From Amia ocellicauda (taxonomy: Eukaryota; Chordata; Actinopteri; Amiiformes; Amiidae): a stretch of 64,000 bases of DNA. The first letter of the stretch is position 1. The number at the start of each line of letters is the position of its first letter. Positions 56,826 to 64,000 of the stretch are shown in pieces. The notes below the pieces were generated by a model. That model was not told the DNA's origin, searched no databases, and saw nothing but the letters and a program-made list of their open reading frames with translations. Position numbers and translations under genes: made by a program. The stretch covers positions 27,552,798 through 27,616,797 of the forward strand of contig NC_089856.1 of the NCBI RefSeq assembly GCF_036373705.1, read 5' to 3'.

Positions 56826-59009
56826 TACAATAAATCATAGTAATCAGCATAAATAATAAGGTGTACACAACAAATAAGGAAACATACATAGTAATGAATT
56901 AATGATAAAACATACACAAATAATCACCAACTTTGACACAGTTAAGTATTGTACTTATGTAACCTGGAAACGGAAGCATACGCATATGTTCTCCAGACCT
57001 AGCAAATTCATGTTCACCTCTAGTAACAGAGACATCAAAAACAAAACCATGTGACCTATGCTAAGGGGATTAGCTTTACATTTGTAGCTCGTGGGTTAAC
57101 ATGCTGTTCCGCTGCGTTGATCTCAAAGAGCCCCACTGTATCTAAATTTAGTGTTTTAGAGTCCCACACATTACATACAGTAAATTAGAGCACTACACCA
57201 GGTATTCAAATCTAATATGTTCATAGTAATATGTTCAGTGGGAGTAATAGCTGGTTTCAGTTGTGAGAAACCAGCTATTCAAATAAAGGTATGTGGTTAC
57301 AAGACTTTCCCTGCTCTTCTCATCTCCCTCTCTCATGCTTTCTTGAAACAGGCGTTTTCTGATCAAAGGTTTGCTTACTTAGAGATGATAATGGAGGCAA
57401 TTGCATTTGTGATATGTTCAGTGAAGCAAGGTTAAAAGCAAAGACAATGACTACTGCTACTACTGCTGATCTTACAGTTGCTACTATTGCTAAGTACCAC
57501 TATGCAACACCTTATTTATTCCTTTTCTAGTGCAAATCAAATTTAATAAAGGAAATAACCATGCTGTATTAAGCAACCAGGTGTTAAATTCATGTGGCTC
57601 ACACCATTATTGCATCTACTTTACAATTTACATTCACCGTCTTCTGAAAACTTGGTCTTCCTTATGAACGTTGTATAAACATAAAAAAAATATTAATAAC
57701 CAAAACGTATTTGTGTTCTTTTGATTTGTTTGTACGTATTGAAACTAGTCAGCTTTGGAGAAGTCTAAAAACAAGAGTGAGATAGATCTATAGTAGCATG
57801 TATAGGAATCTGACTACAGGAAGAATATTAACAGGTAGACTATTTAAAATGTTGTACCAACATACAGAGAAAGAATATTTGGAGTCCCAATACATGCTGT
57901 TCATGAGGCCTACATTAAGGAAGCTCCTTAGTACCTTAAAAGTCTATTACCATACTTGCCCTGTAATAAACGAATTAATACGATAATTCAGAAATAAACT
58001 GCAATCTTTTGACATGTCAGGAAACTCCATTACAGAACAATTAAGCTTAGTTTAAATATTAATTGAACAAACAAGAACACCTTAATCGCCATCATGGCTG
58101 TAAACAAATATAACTAGCAATGCCGGTCGATTGTTGGGGGTTTGGAGGAGGTGGGAGACTGATCTGTGCAAGCAAGCATTTAACTGCAGAACAACATAGT
58201 TGACTATACAAATTTTGAACCTTGTGAGGAAATTAAGCTAAATATTTTTTGACTGAGACTTTTCCTCATTGAAGATAAGAATGGTTGTATTTACTTAAAT
58301 GTAAGATTGTTTTGTGTATTTTGTGGTCTCCCTCTAGCCATGAGAATGCAGTGGTATAGAAATATGTATTAATTTAAACTATTTTTGGAAAACACTGCAT
58401 ATATGGCATACAATGTATATATATATCGTTTTGCAATCTTAAAGCTTTATATTATCACAACAAATAAAGATATACAAATGTACAGGCCGACATTCACAAT
58501 TGTTTTTCTCCTTTTAATTTAAATGGGATTAACTAGCAATTCAACTAAATACATCTACAATACAAAATCTAAAATACAATACAATCAATAACATCTAACA
58601 GTACAGGCAGGGTCATAGTCTAGAACCTACATGGCAGGCGAGAACAAGGTAAGGTATACACTCTAAACAAGGCAGCTCTATAAGGCTAATTAGGGTAGCC
58701 AGTCAACCTAAGCAATATGCCTTAGGCAAGTGGGAGGAAACCAGGGAAAATGCACATGGACATGGCCGTATCCACCATTGAGGACACCTAGGACAGGACC
58801 TCGGTATTTTTTTTCGAGGTGTATATTAAAAGTGATAAAATAATTGCCTAATAATAACTCTTTGGTGCCGCAAAGATCGCACAACGCAAAGATAACCGAC
58901 CTTCTCAAGTGCCTGCTTGCTTGCTTGAGTTGACCAATGAAATGGGCTGGGGGGCGGGCTTTGCGCTGCACTGGGCTGGACTCAAGGTGCGTCACACTGC
59001 CCGCCCGCT
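56826..59009. other. Non-coding spacer
   Basis: AT-rich, no gene found. Short open frames at 57217-57435 and 57798-57986 have no supporting features. Confidence 0.45.
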
Positions 59010-59149
59010 AGCGCGACTCAGCGACTCGCTCCCATTCATTTCCAATGAGAGCCGGCGACTCCCGGCGACAGGGCGTTGATCCTCCCCATGTTGCCGGGAG
59101 TCGCCGGCTCTCATTGGAAATGAATGGGAGCGAGTCGCTGTTTCGCGCC
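59010..59149. repeat. CpG-rich foldback, arms of at least 51 bp
   Basis: 59020-59070 and 59089-59139 are inverted copies with one mismatch, around an 18-base spacer, and partial pairing extends several bases further. The sequence (AGCGACTCGCTCCCATTCAT and onward) is CpG-rich in AT-rich surroundings. Probably the core of a foldback-type DNA transposon. The two overlapping open frames are products of the palindrome. Confidence 0.9.
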
Positions 59150-59437
59150 TTCATTGTCGCGCCTAGATTTTGGTTAGCGCGATTGCGCTTCGTTAAACAG
59201 TGGCGGTCCATCATGAGTAAACTAGCTTTAACATTTAACTCCATCCATCCATTGACGGACTGATATTATGACATTTCTTTCATATCAGTTTGTGTAGGGT
59301 TGAAATGCATGTTAAAAAGATGAGGTACAACTATATATTTTATTTTCATTGCAAGATTATCCTAGCAGAGGCCGGTAACATTTGCAAATAAGTATCAATT
59401 TACCCTGTGTTTACTTTCTTTACTGACACAGACGAAA

Positions 59438-60572
59438 ATGAAAAGACTATATAAATTAAAGCTCAGCTTTGGGAAGGGAAGCAACAAGGAACAACGAGAT
59501 GAGATTGAGAGAAAAAGAAAAAGAGGAGATGGAGGAAGAGCAGGTACTATTATTATTATTTATTTTATGGTCATTTAGCTGATGTTCTTATCCAGGGCGT
59601 CTTACATTTGTACCCATTCTTACAGCTGGGCATTTTACTGGAGCAATCTCAGTGAAGCACCTTGCTCAAGGGTACAACAGCACTACTTCACCTGGGATTT
59701 GAACCCACAACCTTCTAGGTCATGAGACCAGAGTCCTAACCACTACTACCCACTCATTTGTTTTTAATTGTACAATGATTGTAGAGATGAAGGACTAGGT
59801 CTTACTATTATAGGACATGAAAAAAACAGAACAATACAAAACGACCAAACAGCAAAACAATCGCAATCCACAGTTAATATGTCAGTAAAGGCCACCAACG
59901 TTGAGCACACATGAGGACACACATAATTTACCTATATATGTAGTGACCATGTTTAAATGCCCACCCAACAAGTTAGTGTCAGCGCTGGACATGGGCTGAA
60001 CTTTAGGGGTGTGTCCTCGTTAATATACAACTGTAGTGATTTAGAAAAAACTGTCAACATACTTACTTAAACTAGTGTCTGCATATTAGTAATTAGGGAC
60101 ATCCAGGTAACAACAGTGTGCAATGTACATGGCTGCTATAATACTATAATCAAGCTCCCAGGGAATCAGATAGAAAGAGAAGAAAACAACAACAGCTAGT
60201 GAATTACTAGGTAGCTATGAGCCATATAGTTATTGAGGACTGACAGCTGCATCTGTCCACATGTTTTCCTTAGAAACATTCCAAAATGGCATGTATGTCA
60301 ATACTAGTGTATGACAATATTATATGCTATTATCACATGCAGTAACTATGATTTACTTATTTTTATTTGTTATATGTAAAATTCTATCCAAAACCCTGCT
60401 CAATATGTTTTTTTATATTTATCATCATAAATTATGCTCAGAGCTTTAACTTAAAATACCTACACTATACTTGTGTATGGACTTAAATTAACTGTTGGCT
60501 GTATGTTTTTTTTAGAAATTTTCACAGTTAATGGCAAAAAATCTGTGCAAACCCAAGAGATATATGAGTAAG
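59438..60572 (+). other. Possible N-terminal exons of a hAT-like gene
   Basis: 59438-59543 reads MKRLYKLKLSFGKGSNKEQR and then EIERKRKRGDGGRAG, ending at AG/GTACTA. An acceptor at about 60516 (TTTTTTTTAG) would join in phase to EIFTVNGKKSVQTQEIYE and a stop. The Lys/Arg-rich start resembles the first exon of hAT-derived proteins. The support is weak, and a SINE lies in the would-be intron. Confidence 0.2.
59553..59755 (-). repeat. tRNA-derived SINE
   Basis: On the minus strand an A box (GTGGTTAGGACTCTGG) is followed by a B box (GGGTTCAAATCCC at about 59694-59706). The body comes next, and the 3' tail GTAAGACGCCCTGGATAAGA ends in AAT-type repeats. The tail matches the fragment at 31258-31312. 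Confidence 0.88.
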
Positions 60573-61710
60573 GCAGGCAATTGAAAAACTCTCGAAAAGA
60601 CATACAGAATTATTACCTGAAAGAGAAAGTAATGTTAATCCTTTGCATCAGTCAATAAAGGAACACAAGAAGTGGAAACTCCCAGCCCTTCAAACTCCAC
60701 GCAGATAAGGTGACATGATTGCAATTAACTATTAATAATATATTAAAACCTTTGATATGTTTAGTAAAGAATTATATGCATATTTAGATACATTAATTTT
60801 AAAGGAGATTAAGCCTGTTAGGTTGACTATATATATAAAAGTAGCATGTAAATCTCATTATTGTAAGCTGAGAGTTCAATGAATATATATAAGCCAATGC
60901 AATTAGCTTCAGATTTTCTTTTTCATTATTATTGCATTTAATTAAATTACATTGAAGTTTCATTCTACCAGTAGGATGGAAACCAAAAAAAGGTACAAGT
61001 TTGTCATTTGTTATTAATTGGTAGATTAAGGTTTTTTTTTTGGCCAAGGCCTTAATGTCCTATTAAATCTTATTAGCAATTGTCTGATAAAGAAGCTGGA
61101 TCAACAACAGCCAACACCAATACAGGAGGATTTAACAAGTAATGCATCCAACTCCTTACTTAAGCAATGGTGTTGTTTCTATTAAAGGAAATTTTACATT
61201 CCCACTAGTTTAAATATTGCCGAATTTTCAAGTTATTTCACTGATATACTGAACTATTAGAACTTTTCTTACAGAATAAGCTGTTTTCATTTCTAATTTC
61301 ATGTGCCAGCCATAAAAAAAACAGCATTGTTTCTGAAATATATTGTTATGGTATACAGGTCACAACACAGACCTCTGTGTGTGACTGTCTGTGTAGTTTT
61401 GTGTGTCTAGTTTTTACCTTTGCTATCCAGTTGTACAGTTCTGTGGGATGAACCCTCCAAACATGAAATTAGATAGTGAGATAGTGGCCTATGTGGTAGA
61501 TGTTTAATATAGCTCAGTTATGTTTCCTGTACGTTAATAGGAGTTCATGTCTTTTGAGGGCACTGTTTTGTCACCTTACGCAATAATTCATGTTTTTGAA
61601 TAAATCAACACGCCATTTTCCATGAAGGATGTTTTAAGTTTGACATGATTGTGCTCATGAAACTAACTACTTGTATTAATTAATAAAGTTTTAATATACA
61701 AATATACAAT
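59756..61710. other. Non-coding spacer
   Basis: AT-rich, unrecognised. Confidence 0.4.
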
Positions 61711-61891
61711 GGGCCAGATTAAATCAAAACTTTGACCCACCCGCTAATAGAAAACTACAAACCTGTACATCATAGTGGTTGCATTTCATATTAGAAGAAA
61801 GTGGCATCTAAATAAAAATGAAGCCGCAACTGAGTACAGTTCTGTAGTTTTCTATTAGCAGGTGGGTCAAAGTTTTGATTTAATCCGGCCC
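61711..61891. mobile_element. PIF/Harbinger-like MITE, second copy
   Basis: Same 181-bp length and same inverted ends as 6495-6675, here better preserved (GGGCCAGATTAAATCAAAAC and its inverse). The flanking AAT (61708-61710 and 61892-61894) is a 3-bp target duplication. Confidence 0.9.
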
Positions 61892-62056
61892 AATATCTTA
61901 TTCATCATTGTAATTTGTAGTGATTTCTCCCCCTGTGATTTTGTTACACTTATGCTGTGTACATGTACATTTAATGTTAGTGTAATGTAATGTAAGTCAA
62001 CTTGTAAAATTGTTTATGATTTTGATTATTATTATCATTATGCTGATTATTATTTA

Positions 62057-62057
<1 letters not shown>

Positions 62058-62114
<57 letters not shown>
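62058..62114. repeat. (AAT)n microsatellite
   Basis: About 19 units. Confidence 0.95.
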
Positions 62115-62115
<1 letters not shown>

Positions 62116-63490
62116 AGATGTGTAAAGATAACCAACCAACACTTGAAAGGTCAAATAGCTATCACTCAACAGCCCCCTCTCCACTTCCCCCACACACATT
62201 ATCCCACTCCTACACACCTCCTACAATGCAAACACTTGATTGCTATTAAATATAAATGTGTATGTACTAAAAAATAAAAAAAGCTGTTACATGAAGGTAC
62301 AAAGTGTTAGTCTTATTAGCTTTTGTACACTATCATTTGTAGGGGAAAGTCACCACTTTAACCGGCTGTAGTGGCAGAGGCTGCTTAACGTTCCTTCTAC
62401 GTGAAACCTCTGTAGTTTTCCCCTGAAGACGACCACAGAACTATATTAGTAATCATTCACTCTGAGGGTCTTTCCTCTCTTCTTTGTGGTTGAAGCAGGG
62501 GCTCTAATAATATGTATATATTTTGATTAAATATAACCACAAACATTAATCATCTCTACAGACACACAAGTAATCATTTATATTCCATTTGTCAAGCATA
62601 CTCAGTTCTTAAAGGAGCAGCCATTTAAATTTTGTATGGTCTCTCTTTTAATTTGTCAGTGTTAAGTAAAATGTCCCTAAATTGCAAGTAATTGATCAAT
62701 GTTTACTTGAAGGTGTTTTCAAATATTGTATCGATTCTGGTATCTTAGTTCAAAATAAAAAATAAATACATGTGTATTCATTTGGAATTGTTCATTATTA
62801 TCAATCATTATGACAAGTGCTTTGAAGCTTGGCCTCTTATTTTAATATCATAGATATATACCATGGTAAATTGCCAGGATATTTTAGCTTTAGTCAGGGT
62901 GCATAAATTAAATTCTTACAGTTAGTCTATGACGGCACATGGTTTTGGTCTAACCAGTGTGACTATAGAGTGAAAGGTGTATGCCAGATGACTTAACCAA
63001 TAATTTGTAAAGAACCAAGATCATGTTGTTTATTGGTACTTCTGTTCACATTGTGTGAATTTGCATTTCAATGTGTGTGTTAAAAGTTGCAACACTGAGC
63101 TACAATTTACCTAGACATGTTTTCGATGACAAATCCATTACAAACGAGACAACAGCTGTCTCTTGTATAACCTCAATCTCCCTTCAGATAGCCTTGTCTG
63201 TTTATCAAACAGATTTTAGAATTGATTGGCACTGAGTTGTCTGAAATTCTGTGTAAAAGCAAAAACAGTTCACAGTGAGTTTTTATCCTGCAGCTGTTGT
63301 CTGGACAAGTCAAGACAAATGTTAGCTAGATAAGAGCAAATCTTCATGTCCTTCAGTTGCTGTAGAAGTCCTCTCCAACAAAAAAGACGTGGCCCAAAAA
63401 TAAAAGCATTATATTGCTGGTGGTTAAGAGGTTGGGCAGTGGTTAAAAATACAGCCTGCTTTTTCCACTGTGATGTACACAAGACAAAGC

Positions 63491-63500
63491 CTTTAAAAGG
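63491..63500 (+). promoter_or_regulatory. TATA-like box before the last exon
   Basis: CTTTAAAAGG lies 46 bp before the ATG at 63546. It is TATA-like and correctly placed only if the 5' UTR is very short. Confidence 0.3.
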
Positions 63501-63545
63501 TGAACAGTTTTGGTGCTTGTCAGATACCTAAAGTTACAAGAGGAA

Positions 63546-63612
63546 ATGAGGTCGATTAGAATTTTGTTCCTGTGCCTCAGAACTCTGATCTTGGTTGCTA
63601 TCGCTAGTGGAG
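63546..63612 (+). CDS. Signal-peptide first exon of a secreted protein, probably a chemokine
   Basis: ATG at 63546 opens MRSIRILFLCLRTLILVAIA followed by SG. This is a short basic start, a hydrophobic core and a small-residue cleavage region, typical of a secretory signal. The exon ends after 67 bp at AG/GTACGT in phase 1, the same phase as first exons of the chemokines in this window. The remaining exons are beyond or near the window end, and none was found in 63613-64000. Chemokine identity is inferred from phase, size and neighbourhood; a different small secreted protein is possible. It is on the opposite strand to the other genes. Confidence 0.6.
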
Positions 63613-64000
63613 GTACGTTTACTTGGTGTGTTTCGACTTCATAGTAGTGTGTTTGTAATCTGAAAATAGAAATATGTACACTATATGAACCTTAAAAAAG
63701 TAACATTTTGTAATGTACATCATGCTGTAACTGAGAAGTGTTTTAGCAAAACAATGTTTTTTTAACATCTCCCTGCTTTTTGACTTCAATTCAAGTTAAA
63801 GTAAACAATGAAATAATACAGTGGTAAAATTATATGAATAGATTAAGAGCTGTATAGGGACATGTAGAATGGCTAGTCAATATCTGATTTTTTTTTTATT
63901 AATGGTAGCAGCAGTCAAAAGTTTTCTTACCCTCTATCTTACTGTCTTGTCAGTACAAAAACTCTGAAAAGTGATTGTTGGTTAAGACTTGTACTTTGAA
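63613..64000 (+). other. Presumed first intron, continuing past the window
   Basis: AT-rich sequence with no second exon visible. Confidence 0.4.

Larger units (their letters stand above)
61895..63545. other. Spacer upstream of the plus-strand first exon
   Basis: AT-rich with an (AAT)n array at 62058-62114. I see no exon. The last 300 bp would be the promoter of the gene starting at 63546. Confidence 0.4.

Noticed and set aside
59045-59263. Arg/Ser-rich open frames on both strands.
   Set aside because: They are mirror images produced by a CpG-rich palindrome.
1-64000. CRISPR arrays, bacterial operons, rRNA or complete tRNA genes.
   Set aside because: None seen. The tandem arrays have no unique spacers between repeats, and tRNA-like boxes occur only in SINE sequence.

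Overview
This window looks like nuclear DNA of a ray-finned fish. It is AT-rich and intron-rich, and it is dense in the elements typical of fish genomes: Tc1-like transposons, hAT and PIF-like MITEs, non-LTR retrotransposon and SINE pieces, and solo LTRs. It contains no bacterial or phage features. I cannot name the species.

The host-gene content is a cluster of small secreted CC chemokines, recognisable only exon by exon because no exon exceeds about 120 bp. On the minus strand I can assemble three complete four-exon genes: CCL-A (6015-7349, 102 aa), CCL-D (15348-16499, 97 aa) and CCL-E (22495-23559, 110 aa). A fourth, CCL-B (10784-11999), keeps exons 2-4 but has lost the normal start codon. 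An isolated signal-peptide exon (13606-13681) lies upstream of CCL-B. On the plus strand a signal-peptide exon (63546-63612) opens another secreted-protein gene that runs off the window. All these first exons end in phase 1. All the mature domains carry the CC pair, an ITGY-type core, the third and fourth Cys, and a Trp-containing C-terminal helix.

Layout. 1-4.4 kb: two dead Tc1-like elements and two solo LTRs. 5.0-12.4 kb: a tandem duplication (about 4975-7895 and 9650-12400) holding CCL-A and CCL-B, with a third Tc1-like element between the copies. 13.6-23.6 kb: orphan exon, CCL-D and CCL-E, with another solo LTR and two internally deleted Tc1-like elements. 24-31 kb: MITEs, the separated ends of a Tc1-like element, and an LTR with an expanded 9-bp minisatellite. 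31.5-35.7 kb: a nested stack of an L2-like LINE interrupted by a hAT element and by a solo LTR. 37-48.5 kb: TIR elements with subterminal arrays, a possible terminal exon, an integrase-core fragment, a GC-rich 29-30 bp minisatellite of nearly 900 bp, a pogo-like fragment, a 150-bp repeat array and a solo LTR with perfect target-site duplications. 48.5-63.5 kb: mostly AT-rich non-coding sequence with a hAT MITE, a nearly open Tc1-like transposase, a CpG-rich foldback, a SINE and a PIF-like MITE.

The chemokine genes would produce secreted leukocyte attractants acting on G-protein-coupled receptors. Everything else is transposon-derived or simple repeat. All gene models come from reading splice signals and frame by eye; no expression or database evidence was available.
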